The notes below the pieces were generated by a model. That model had not been told where the DNA came from. It did not search any database and saw only the letters and a list, made by a program, of their open reading frames with translations. Below are positions 1 to 6,431 of a DNA stretch of 7,537 bases, piece after piece (within the stretch, counting starts at the first letter, position 1; each line of letters begins with the position of its first letter). A program made the translations under genes and the position numbers. This stretch comes from Flaviramulus sp. Its GTDB lineage: Bacteria; Bacteroidota; Bacteroidia; Flavobacteriales; Flavobacteriaceae. Where the stretch lies: assembly GCA_023255235.1 (NCBI GenBank), contig JALRJA010000296.1, forward strand, positions 1 to 7,537, in the 5' to 3' direction.

Positions 1-810
1 CAAATAGATTGTAAAAAACCGTGCTGTGAAGTGTATTACAACAAGCAAGAAGCTAAAAAATTGGTGTCGTGTTTAGGGTTAATTGATTTAGAGCAACAAC
101 ACAAATGGATTTTTGATGCTACTCCTGATATATCAGAACAACTTCACATATTAAAAGACAATCATTTAGATAATAACATAGTTGTAAATGGTGTGTTTTT
201 AACCCATGCACATATTGGGCATTATACGGGTTTAATGCAATTTGGGAGAGAAGCTCTTAATACTCAAGCTATACCCGTTTATGTGATGCCAAAAATCAAA
301 CATTTTATTGAGAATAACCAACCTTGGAAACAATTAGTTATGCTTAATAATATTAGTTTAAATCCTCTTAAAAACGATTCAACTATGGTGTTAAATTCTA
401 ATTTAAAAGTAACTCCTTTTCTAGTTCCTCATAGAGATGAGTTTTCAGAAACAGTTGGTTATAAAATTCAAGGACATGAAAAATCGGCATTATTTATTCC
501 AGATATTAACAAATGGCATATATGGAAAAAGAATATTATTGATGAAGTAAAAAAAGTAGATTATGCGTTTTTAGATGCTACTTTTTTTAAAGAAGGTGAA
601 GTTTCTAGACCAATGACAGAAATACCACATCCGTTTATTGTAGAAACTGTAAAGCTTTTTGAAAAAGAATCAACCAAAACAAAGGCAAAAATTTATTTTA
701 TTCATTTAAATCACACCAACCCAGGACTAAAAAGGGCTCATCGTTTAAAAGATAGTATTCAAAATTTGGGATTTCATTTTGCTAAAGAAGGGGATACTTT
801 TCACTTATGA
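1..810 (+). CDS. PqqB-like MBL-fold metallo-hydrolase (5'-truncated by window edge)
   Basis: This is a metallo-beta-lactamase-fold hydrolase resembling the PqqB branch. The substrate is unknown, and no other pqq gene is visible here. The frame is open from base 1, and the first codons encode a C-x3-C-C cluster (CKKPCC, codons 4-9), which fits the N-terminal metal-binding cysteines of PqqB-like proteins. The true start therefore lies left of the window; the in-frame GTG at 31 is an internal valine codon. Counting from the first codon in the window, the metal motif is H69-A-H71-I-G-H74, with Gly where the classical HxHxDH motif has Asp. Other likely ligand or conserved positions are H144, D168, D192 (LDATF), H210 (EIPHP) and the C-terminal HLNHTNP (H235, H238). 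There is no membrane segment in the visible part, so it is probably cytoplasmic. It converges on purU with a 6-base overlap. Fold assignment is firm; the biochemical role is not. Confidence 0.85.
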   Translation, partial: QIDCKKPCCEVYYNKQEAKKLVSCLGLIDLEQQHKWIFDATPDISEQLHILKDNHLDNNIVVNGVFLTHAHIGHYTGLMQFGREALNTQAIPVYVMPKIKHFIENNQPWKQLVMLNNISLNPLKNDSTMVLNSNLKVTPFLVPHRDEFSETVGYKIQGHEKSALFIPDINKWHIWKKNIIDEVKKVDYAFLDATFFKEGEVSRPMTEIPHPFIVETVKLFEKESTKTKAKIYFIHLNHTNPGLKRAHRLKDSIQNLGFHFAKEGDTFHL

Positions 811-1659
811 AAAAATAATGGTTTTGTTATTGTAAACCATCACCTTTCTGTTGGCATGAAGCTTGACAGCGTTAGACAAGACAATTTTTTCTAAATCACG
901 CCCTTTTGCTATTAAATCGTTAATAGAATGTGTATGGGTAACTCTAGTAACATCTTGCTCAATAATTGGTCCGGCATCTAGCTCTTGGGTAACATAATGG
1001 CTGGTTGCACCAATAATTTTTACCCCGCGTTTATATGCTGAATGATAAGGTTTAGCACCTACAAATGCTGGTAAAAATGAATGGTGTATGTTAATTATTT
1101 TATTAGGGAATTTATGTATTAATTTTTCTGAAACTATTTGCATATAGCGAGCCAAAACAATAAAATTAACGCCGTGTTTTTCTAAAAGTTCCAATTGTTT
1201 ATTTTCTGCTTCTTCTTTGTTATCTTTTGTAACGGGTATATGATAAAACGGTATTTTAAAACTATCGGCAATAGGTTTTAAATCTAAATGGTTGCTTATA
1301 ATAAACGGAATTACTAAGTTTAGTTCGCCCGAATTATAACGTCCTAATAAGTCATATAAACAATGATCGTATTTTGAAACAAATAATGCCATTTTTGGTT
1401 TTATTTCTAAAGAATAAATACGCCATTTCATATCAAATTTATTGGCAAGTGTTTCTTCAAAAAGAACTTTAAAATTTTCAGTTGAAAAAGCAGTTGCTAA
1501 AAACTCACTTTCCAAACGCATAAAAAAGATATTTTGCTCTGTGTCTACATGTTGGTCTATATATACAATATTGCCTCCTTTTTGAGCTATAAAATTTGTT
1601 ACAGAAGCTATAATGTTTGGTTGGTCTTTACAGTGTATTAAAATGGTGATTTTAGTCAT
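805..1659 (-). CDS. purU: Formyltetrahydrofolate deformylase PurU
   Basis: PurU hydrolyses 10-formyltetrahydrofolate to formate and tetrahydrofolate, balancing the cytoplasmic one-carbon pool; in E. coli the formate feeds PurT. The 284 residues match the usual length of about 280. Residues 3-80 are an ACT regulatory domain (ITILIHCKDQPNIIASVTNF start). Residues 88-275 are the formyltransferase-fold catalytic domain. The catalytic triad is visible as N190 and H192 in NIHHSFLPAF and D228 in ELDAGPIIEQD; the 36-residue His-Asp spacing equals that of the related PurN enzymes. The HHS and SHYV signatures favour PurU over PurN or Fmt, and the N-terminal ACT domain settles it. The start is ATG at 1659-1657. 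The stop codon overlaps the end of the convergent MBL gene, and a terminator-like hairpin sits within the last codons. A 14-base direct repeat lies just upstream of the start. Confidence 0.95.
   Translation of the reverse strand: MTKITILIHCKDQPNIIASVTNFIAQKGGNIVYIDQHVDTEQNIFFMRLESEFLATAFSTENFKVLFEETLANKFDMKWRIYSLEIKPKMALFVSKYDHCLYDLLGRYNSGELNLVIPFIISNHLDLKPIADSFKIPFYHIPVTKDNKEEAENKQLELLEKHGVNFIVLARYMQIVSEKLIHKFPNKIINIHHSFLPAFVGAKPYHSAYKRGVKIIGATSHYVTQELDAGPIIEQDVTRVTHTHSINDLIAKGRDLEKIVLSNAVKLHANRKVMVYNNKTIIFS
810..840 (-). terminator. Putative intrinsic terminator for purU, inside its last codons
   Basis: On the minus strand, the arms ATGGTTT (840-834) and AAACCAT (824-818) form a 7-bp stem with a 9-base loop. 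They are followed by TATTTTTTC, a U-rich tail at 817-809. This reads as an intrinsic terminator for leftward transcription from purU. The structure lies before the purU stop codon at 807-805, so the last codons double as terminator. For rightward transcripts the bases after the stem are not T-rich, so no terminator is evident for the MBL gene. The stem is short and AT-rich, hence the moderate confidence. Confidence 0.45.
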
Positions 1660-1877
1660 AAAACAGGTAATCTTGAGGTTTTAAAATTAGTTAAAAAAAC
1701 AGGGAATCTTAAACATGATGAATAATTTTTAATTTTCTCATGTTCAGCTAGTGTTTTTTTACATAATTCTAATTGAACACCCTCAAAACTGAATATTCTT
1801 CAAATACTGAGAAATTATGATCATGAAACCAATACTTTAAAGTACAATAAAAAGAATGAAACACTAAGGTTAAACTA
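1660..1877. other. Intergenic spacer between purU and the helical protein gene
   Basis: The spacer is 218 bases long. I find no convincing ORF: all six frames are broken by stops. Apart from the direct repeat next to purU, it holds an inverted repeat AACATGA/TCATGTT (1712-1718 and 1738-1744, 19-base loop) and two short palindromes, ATGATCAT (1817-1824) and TACTTTAAAGTA (1833-1844). None is followed by a clear T-run on either strand, so I cannot name a terminator for the gene that ends at 1878. No RNA gene is recognisable. Confidence 0.5.
1661..1710 (-). promoter_or_regulatory. 14-base direct repeat flanking a candidate -7 element upstream of purU
   Basis: On the plus strand AAACAGGTAATCTT (1661-1674) is repeated as AAACAGGGAATCTT (1697-1710), with 13 of 14 bases identical and a 36-base period. 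The copy nearer purU begins two bases before the start codon. Between the copies, minus-strand TAATTTTA (1689-1682) is one base off the Bacteroidota -7 consensus TAnnTTTG and would give a leader of roughly 15-20 bases. I infer a possible operator pair around the purU promoter. No -33 TTTG is evident, and the -7 match is weak in such AT-rich DNA. Confidence 0.35.
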
Positions 1878-2273
1878 TTATAAGGTCAGCATCCAAGAAC
1901 TTTGTAGTTTTTTAAATTTTTTTAATTCACTACGTAAAATAGGTAAGAAGTCTTTACCATTGCTGTTAGAACGCTCTAACCTATAACAGTTTTTGTAAAG
2001 CATATTTGTTAACCTTTTAAGTGAAGCAAGGTGTTTGTGTTTTTTTTCAGAAAAACGTTCTAATTCGGCATTGGCTATTTCGGGTGCTAATGAAATAGAC
2101 TGTTGCACTATATCGCCCGAAAAGTAAATATTGTTATCTTCGGTGCCATCTGGTTTTAAAGCAGATAAGTCATGATTTAGGTATAGCGATATATTTTGCG
2201 ATAGTGTAAAAATCTCTAACGCTTTTTGATATATCGGTAAATCCGATAGATTTAATGGGGAATTTGAATACAT
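1878..2273 (-). CDS. Uncharacterised, probably four-helix protein (131 aa)
   Basis: I do not recognise a function. The frame can be extended to a TTG at 2291, but the ATG at 2273 (MYSNSPLNL) is the better start, because a candidate promoter -7 element at 2305-2298 would leave almost no leader before the TTG. The 131 residues are rich in Leu, Lys, Ser and Asn, with no signal peptide or membrane span, so the protein is probably cytoplasmic. Counting from that ATG, amphipathic helices are likely at about 12-33 (LPIYQKALEIFTLSQNISLY), 52-70, 73-103 and 107-125. The LPIYQKA opening and the IVQQSISLAPEIANAE segment recall the 23S rRNA intervening-sequence/four-helix-bundle (TIGR02436-like) proteins, though divergently; this is inference. 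The gene is divergent from the Lrp/AsnC regulator, with 122 bases between the start codons, so that regulator might control it. Confidence 0.7.
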   Translation of the reverse strand: MYSNSPLNLSDLPIYQKALEIFTLSQNISLYLNHDLSALKPDGTEDNNIYFSGDIVQQSISLAPEIANAELERFSEKKHKHLASLKRLTNMLYKNCYRLERSNSNGKDFLPILRSELKKFKKLQSSWMLTL

Positions 2274-2297
2274 TTTTGTTCTTCTTAGCAATTACCC

Positions 2298-2305
2298 CAA
2301 AATTA
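2298..2305 (-). promoter_or_regulatory. Candidate -7 promoter element for the 131-aa helical protein gene
   Basis: Minus-strand TAATTTTG matches the Bacteroidota -7 consensus TAnnTTTG exactly and would place transcription start near 2291, about 20 bases before the ATG at 2273. No -33 TTTG is seen at the usual distance. The match supports the ATG start over the TTG at 2291. Confidence 0.4.
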
Positions 2306-2321
2306 AGCACATCTAAACATA

Positions 2322-2357
2322 TTTGTCTTTATATTTTAAAGGAATATTGTATATTTG
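2322..2357 (+). promoter_or_regulatory. Candidate promoter of the Lrp/AsnC regulator gene
   Basis: TATATTTG (2350-2357) matches the -7 consensus TAnnTTTG exactly, and a TTTG at 2322-2325 could be the -33 element. The 24-base spacing is slightly longer than usual for Flavobacteria. Predicted transcription start is about 30 bases before the ATG at 2396. It lies back to back with the candidate promoter of the divergent gene. Confidence 0.5.
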
Positions 2358-2395
2358 CTTTAAATTTTAATTTATTATCAGTAATTTTCTTTTAA

Positions 2396-2839
2396 ATGAA
2401 GATAGATGTTCTAAATGCTAAAATTTTAAAGTGTTTACAAGAAAACGCTCGCTTGTCTAATGCTGAAATTGGCAGGCGTGTTGGTATTAGCTCTCCAGCA
2501 GTATCTGAACGTATAAAAAAAATGGAAGATATGGGTGTTATTGAAGGGTATAACACCATTGTTTCTCCTTTTGAAATAGGCTATCAGCTTAAAGCTATAA
2601 TTACACTAAGAGCCTTTATGGGTAAATTAAAACCGTTTTTAGAAAAAGTTAAAACCTTTGATGAGGTTATAAATTGCTATAGAATTACAGGTGATGAAAA
2701 TATTGTTATGGAAGTTGTTTTAAAAAGCAATAAACATTTAGAAACTTTTATAGACCAATTAATTACCTATGGCGAATCTAAAACACAAATAGTTTTATCT
2801 CGAGTTGTAAAACAAAAAGAAGTTATTCCTATTAAATAA
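2396..2839 (+). CDS. Lrp/AsnC-family transcriptional regulator
   Basis: This is a DNA-binding regulator of the leucine-responsive/asparagine family, which usually senses amino acids and acts as dimers up to octamers. Residues 4-50 form the AsnC-type winged helix-turn-helix: LNAKILKCLQENARLSNAEI, then GRRVGISSPAVSERIKKM, with the recognition helix around residues 32-43. Residues 65-140 form the RAM/AsnC ligand-binding domain (LKAIITLRAF; CYRITGDENIVMEV with the conserved TGD at 98-100; TQIVLSRVV strand). The 147 residues are typical. The ATG at 2396 fits the family N terminus and a short leader from the candidate promoter. The effector and targets cannot be read from the sequence. The divergent gene and itself are the obvious local targets, and a 17-base palindrome lies 24 bases after its stop. 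It is not tightly linked to coaX (150-base gap). Confidence 0.92.
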   Translation: MKIDVLNAKILKCLQENARLSNAEIGRRVGISSPAVSERIKKMEDMGVIEGYNTIVSPFEIGYQLKAIITLRAFMGKLKPFLEKVKTFDEVINCYRITGDENIVMEVVLKSNKHLETFIDQLITYGESKTQIVLSRVVKQKEVIPIK

Positions 2840-2863
2840 ATGCTTATTGTATTTTTACAAGCT

Positions 2864-2880
2864 GTTAATTAAAAATTAAC
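2864..2880. repeat. 17-base perfect palindrome between the regulator gene and coaX
   Basis: GTTAATT and AATTAAC form perfect 7-bp arms around AAA. No T-run follows on the plus strand and there is no GC in the stem beyond its outer pair, so it makes a poor terminator. It could be an operator for a dimeric regulator such as the adjacent Lrp/AsnC protein, whose family binds AT-centred palindromes; that is inference. A related GTTAATTAA stands at 2958-2966, 94 bases on, just before coaX. Confidence 0.4.
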
Positions 2881-2895
2881 GCCATTATTTTAAAC

Positions 2896-2903
2896 TAATT
2901 TTG
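2896..2903 (+). promoter_or_regulatory. Candidate -7 element for the coaX operon
   Basis: TAATTTTG matches the Bacteroidota -7 consensus TAnnTTTG and would put the transcript start near 2910, leaving an 80-base leader before the coaX ATG. No TTTG is present about 20 bases upstream; instead the palindrome at 2864-2880 covers the -33 region, so a regulator bound there could affect this promoter. AT-rich DNA makes chance matches common. Confidence 0.35.
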
Positions 2904-2989
2904 AAAAAACAAAACAAGTACATATCATATTTACAAAATAAATAGGTGTTATTTGTTGTTAATTAATTTAGATATTTAGTGTTATTAAT

Positions 2990-3721
2990 ATGAATTTAGT
3001 TATAGACATTGGTAATTCTTCAGTGAAATTGGCTGTTTTTTCAGAAGACAAACTCATAAGAAAAGAAACGTTTCATGGTGCCAATTATATTGATTTTATA
3101 ACAACTATTAAAACAGAATATCCACAGATTGATAAGGCTATTATAGCATCGGTTGGGCAAATTAGCAAAAAGAATTTTACAAAAATCAGTACATTTTTTG
3201 ATTTGCTTCTAGTAAATTCTAAAACCGCATTACCTTTTAAAAATTTATATAAATCGCCAACAACCTTAGGGGTAGATAGAATGGCTTTAGCTTGTGCAGC
3301 GGTACATCAATTTCCTAAAAAAAATGTACTTGTTATAGATGCAGGTACTTGTATTACATATGATTTGATAACATCAAAAAACCAGTATTTGGGAGGTGCT
3401 ATATCACCAGGATTACAAATGCGGTATAAATCATTACACGCCTACACTTCAAAATTACCACTATTAAAACCCGAAGCGCCAAAAAGCAGCATAGGAAAAT
3501 CAACAAATGAGTCAATACATGCGGGTATTTTTTATGGTATTTCAGAAGAAATAGATGGGCTTATTAGCCAATATAAAGATAAATATGCAGATTTAACAGT
3601 TATTTTAACAGGTGGCGACGCTAAATTCTTGTCTAAACAATTAAAAAGTAGCATATTTGCCCTTCCAAATTTTCTTTTAGAAGGTTTGAATTATATTTTA
3701 CAATTTAATACACAACCATGA
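2990..3721 (+). CDS. coaX: Type III pantothenate kinase CoaX
   Basis: CoaX phosphorylates pantothenate with ATP to 4'-phosphopantothenate, the first step of coenzyme A synthesis. Type III enzymes belong to the ASKHA (acetate kinase/Hsp70/actin) fold, need a monovalent cation, and are not feedback-inhibited by CoA. The 243 residues fit the family. Visible motifs are the phosphate-binding DIGNSSVKLAVF (D6, G8, N9), TTLGVDRMAL (G94, D96, R97), VIDAGTCITYDL (D117-A-G-T120), GGAISPGLQMR (G135-G141) and the C-terminal ILTGGDA (207-211). D6, D96 and D117 correspond to the conserved acidic residues of the active site. The ATG at 2990 begins directly with the MNLVIDIGN strand, so no other start is plausible. 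Its stop overlaps the start of the outer-membrane protein gene (ATGA at 3718-3721), implying co-transcription and translational coupling. Confidence 0.95.
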   Translation: MNLVIDIGNSSVKLAVFSEDKLIRKETFHGANYIDFITTIKTEYPQIDKAIIASVGQISKKNFTKISTFFDLLLVNSKTALPFKNLYKSPTTLGVDRMALACAAVHQFPKKNVLVIDAGTCITYDLITSKNQYLGGAISPGLQMRYKSLHAYTSKLPLLKPEAPKSSIGKSTNESIHAGIFYGISEEIDGLISQYKDKYADLTVILTGGDAKFLSKQLKSSIFALPNFLLEGLNYILQFNTQP

Positions 3722-5025
3722 TAAAAAAGCTTGTAGTAGTTCTTATAGTTTTATTTACAATTTACGGTTACAGTCAAGAAGGTACGGCATCTCCTTACTC
3801 GTTTTATGGTATAGGAAGTTTAAATTTTAAAGGCACTGTAGAAAACAGGAGCATGGGAGGTTTAAGTATTTACACCGATAGTATTCATGTAAATTTACGT
3901 AATCCAGCATCATATGCTGGTGAAAACTTAGCTACTTGGGGTAATGAAAGCCGACCCGTAAAGTTTACAATTGGCGGCAACTATTCAAGCATAAATTTAA
4001 AAAGCAATTCTGGTAGTGATCAAGCGGCATCTACAACCTTTAACTATTTAGCAGTTTCTTTACCAGTTGGGAGGTTTGGTTTTGGTTTTGGGTTGTTACC
4101 CTATACATCGGTTGGGTATAAATTAGAATCTTTAAACGAAGATGGCGATATTTTAAATAGATTTACAGGTGAAGGTGGTTTAAATAAAGTGTTTTTAAGC
4201 TTAGGTTATCAAATTACTAGTGGTTTAAGCATAGGTGCAGACGTACAATATAATTTTGGAAACATACAAAATTCAACCATTGAATATCAATATGATAATG
4301 GTATTCCAATACAGCATCAATCAAGAGAACGAAATAATTCAGATTTAAGCGGGTTAAATGTAAATTTTGGGCTTTCATACAAAACTATGATAAACCAAAA
4401 ATTAGAATTAATTTCTGGTCTAACCTACAGTCCTTCAAGTAGCTTAACCTCACAAAATGAAAGAACATTTTCAACTATTGCGATAAACTCATCAGGTCAA
4501 GAGTTTGTGCTAAATAATATAAGTGAAGATTTAGAAGCTTCAGGATTACTTGAAACAGATTTAACATTACCATCAAAATTAGCTTATGGAATAGGAATAG
4601 GCAAGCCAAGAAAATGGTTTATTGGTGCAGAGTATACCACTCTTAAAACAAGTAATTTTTCAAATACACTCTACAGTAATGAAGAAACTGCTTATGATGA
4701 CAGCTCTACATTGTCTTTAGGCGGGTTTTATATTCCTGAATATAATTCGTATACCAGTTTTCTAAAACGAATAGTTTATAGAGCAGGAGTGCGGTTTGAA
4801 AATACAGGGTTAAACATTAATAATCAATCAATAAAAGAGTTTGGCATATCTTTTGGTTTAGGATTACCAGTAGGCGATTCTAGATTACTTTCTAACGCCA
4901 ATTTAGGCTTTGAAATAGGAAATAGAGGCACTACTAATGCTAATTTAATTGAAGAGAATTTTATTAATTTCCAATTAAGCTTATCTTTGAATGACAGATG
5001 GTTTCAAAAAAGAAAATACGATTAA
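3718..5025 (+). CDS. Outer-membrane beta-barrel protein, FadL/OmpP1-like (inferred)
   Basis: This is an exported outer-membrane protein of unknown substrate. Residues 1-19 are a signal peptide (Lys3-Lys4, then a Val/Ile/Leu core, cleavage near YS-QE). The mature part is rich in Gly, Ser, Asn and aromatic residues, with repeated alternating-hydrophobicity strands such as FGFGFGLLPYTSVGYKL and WFIGAEYTTL, as in beta-barrels. The N-terminal NRSMGG (43-48) and NPASYAG (62-68) segments resemble the start of FadL/OmpP1/TodX-type porins, so a hydrophobic-compound channel is possible but not shown. The last strand, FINFQLSLSLNDRWF, ends in Phe429 followed by a short charged tail. The ATG overlaps the coaX stop, and the exported TPR gene follows 23 bases after its stop. 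Its position upstream of lptC suggests an envelope-assembly or transport role. Confidence 0.8.
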   Translation: MIKKLVVVLIVLFTIYGYSQEGTASPYSFYGIGSLNFKGTVENRSMGGLSIYTDSIHVNLRNPASYAGENLATWGNESRPVKFTIGGNYSSINLKSNSGSDQAASTTFNYLAVSLPVGRFGFGFGLLPYTSVGYKLESLNEDGDILNRFTGEGGLNKVFLSLGYQITSGLSIGADVQYNFGNIQNSTIEYQYDNGIPIQHQSRERNNSDLSGLNVNFGLSYKTMINQKLELISGLTYSPSSSLTSQNERTFSTIAINSSGQEFVLNNISEDLEASGLLETDLTLPSKLAYGIGIGKPRKWFIGAEYTTLKTSNFSNTLYSNEETAYDDSSTLSLGGFYIPEYNSYTSFLKRIVYRAGVRFENTGLNINNQSIKEFGISFGLGLPVGDSRLLSNANLGFEIGNRGTTNANLIEENFINFQLSLSLNDRWFQKRKYD

Positions 5026-5048
5026 CAACAAAATATAAAATTATACTA

Positions 5049-6431
5049 ATGATGAAAAAATTTACATTTTTACTCAGTGTTTTACTAATTGGCTTAAATT
5101 TTAGTCAAGCACAGCAAGATGAAGAATGCATGGCAAAGCTATCTATATTTCACGAATCGGTAAAAGCCAAAAACTTTGATGCAGCCTATGAACCATGGAT
5201 GGAAGTAAGAAATAAATGCCCTAAATTCAATAATGCCATTTATGTTGATGGTGAAAAAATATTAAACCATAAAATTGAGAACGCCAGTGGTGCAGAGAAA
5301 GAAGCTTATATAAACGATTTAATTAAACTATGGGAAGAAAGAGGTATACATTTTCCTAGTAAAACCCCAAAAGGAGAATATGCCGCACAAGCTTGTCAGT
5401 TACTTTATGACAATAAAGATGTTATGCATAAAAGTAAAGAAGAGCTTTATGAAAGTTTTGATGCCGCCTATAAATTAGATAAAGATACCTTTACCAATCC
5501 TAAAAGTTTATACACATACTTCTCTTTAATGGTAGATTTGTATGACTCTGGGAAAAAAACAGCTGGCGATTTATTTAACAAATATGACGACGTTGTTGAA
5601 AAAGTTGAAGGGGAAGTGCAAAATTATTCCGAAAAATTAAATAAACTCGTTGAGAAAGATTCTACTGGTTCTTCTTTTACTAGAAAAGAAAAACAATACA
5701 AACGATTTTATGAGAGCTATTTAAAGGCTTACGATCAAATATCAGAAGGTATTGATAAAAAATTAGGTGATAGAGCAAATTGTGAAAACTTAATTCCACT
5801 TTATAAAAAAGACTTTCAAGAAAACAAAACCAATACTGTTTGGTTACAAAGAGCTGCAGGTAAAATGTCTGAAAAAGACTGTACAGACGACCCGCTATTT
5901 TTTGACTTAGTAAATGCCTACCACGAGTTAAGCCCATCAGCAAATTCAGCTTATTACCTAGGTATTTTAAAAGATAAAGAAGGCAAAACAAATGAAGCCA
6001 TAAGCTTTTATAAGCAAGCTATTTCATTAGAAACAGATAACTTTAAAAAAGCAAAACTAAATAATAGAATTGGCTTGAAATTAAAATTAAGAGGTAACTA
6101 TGGTCAAGCAAGAAGTTTCTTTAGAGAATCGTTAAAATTAAACCCTTCAAACGGGCGGCCACACTTATCTATAGCCGCTATGTATGCCGCTAGTGCAAAT
6201 AGTTGTGGCGAATCAAGCTTTGATAAAAGAGCCGTATATTGGTTGGCTGCCGATGAAGCAAATAAAGCCGCACGTGTAGATCCAACTCAAAGCAGTAACG
6301 CAGCCAAATCGGTTGCAAACTATTTAGCCAAAGCACCTCAAAAATCTGAAATTTTTAGCTCTGGAAGAGCTGGAGAAACCATCAAAATTAATTGCTGGAT
6401 AGGAGCTTCGGTTAAAGTGCCAAATATTTAA
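5049..6431 (+). CDS. Exported TPR-repeat protein, envelope-associated
   Basis: This is a tetratricopeptide-repeat protein exported by a signal peptide (MMKKFTFLLSVLLIGLNFSQ, cleavage around SQA-QQ); TPRs usually serve as protein-binding scaffolds. The frame extends back to 4998, but that would put 17 basic residues before the signal peptide and overlap the preceding gene, so the paired ATGs at 5049/5052 are preferred (460 aa). Counting from 5049, recognisable TPR-like helix pairs lie at about 296-329 (SAYYLGILKDKEGKTNEAIS onward), 334-366 (NRIGLKLKLRGNYGQARSFF) and 370-415. The N-terminal half is helical with weaker repeats. Seven cysteines (27, 57, 116, 245, 278, 386, 449) suggest disulfides. 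The C-terminal INCWIGASVKV motif is a pattern I associate with this Bacteroidota family. There is no Cys lipobox. Its stop overlaps the lptC start (TAATG). The partner is unknown; the LPS-export or barrel neighbours are natural candidates. Confidence 0.85.
   Translation: MMKKFTFLLSVLLIGLNFSQAQQDEECMAKLSIFHESVKAKNFDAAYEPWMEVRNKCPKFNNAIYVDGEKILNHKIENASGAEKEAYINDLIKLWEERGIHFPSKTPKGEYAAQACQLLYDNKDVMHKSKEELYESFDAAYKLDKDTFTNPKSLYTYFSLMVDLYDSGKKTAGDLFNKYDDVVEKVEGEVQNYSEKLNKLVEKDSTGSSFTRKEKQYKRFYESYLKAYDQISEGIDKKLGDRANCENLIPLYKKDFQENKTNTVWLQRAAGKMSEKDCTDDPLFFDLVNAYHELSPSANSAYYLGILKDKEGKTNEAISFYKQAISLETDNFKKAKLNNRIGLKLKLRGNYGQARSFFRESLKLNPSNGRPHLSIAAMYAASANSCGESSFDKRAVYWLAADEANKAARVDPTQSSNAAKSVANYLAKAPQKSEIFSSGRAGETIKINCWIGASVKVPNI

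Noticed and set aside
31..810. GTG at 31 as the start of the MBL hydrolase
   Set aside because: The frame is open to base 1 and encodes a family-typical Cys cluster upstream, so the gene is cut by the window edge.
1712..1744. AACATGA/TCATGTT inverted repeat as a riboswitch or RNA gene
   Set aside because: It has a single 7-bp stem with a 19-base AT-rich loop and no recognisable conserved core.
1817..1844. Palindromes ATGATCAT and TACTTTAAAGTA as a terminator
   Set aside because: They have no loop and no adjacent T-run on either strand; short palindromes of this kind are common in AT-rich spacers.
2274..2291. TTG at 2291 as start of the minus-strand helical protein
   Set aside because: The candidate -7 element at 2298-2305 would put transcription start at about this codon, and an ATG lies six codons downstream.
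4998..5048. Upstream ATG at 4998 as start of the TPR protein
   Set aside because: It would overlap the preceding gene and place a 17-residue basic extension before a complete signal peptide; the ATG pair at 5049/5052 fits better.
5680..5991. 103-codon minus-strand ORF opposite the TPR gene
   Set aside because: It lies wholly inside a well-supported gene on the other strand, has a low-complexity Leu/Phe/Tyr composition typical of the complement of Lys-rich codons, and shows no domain.
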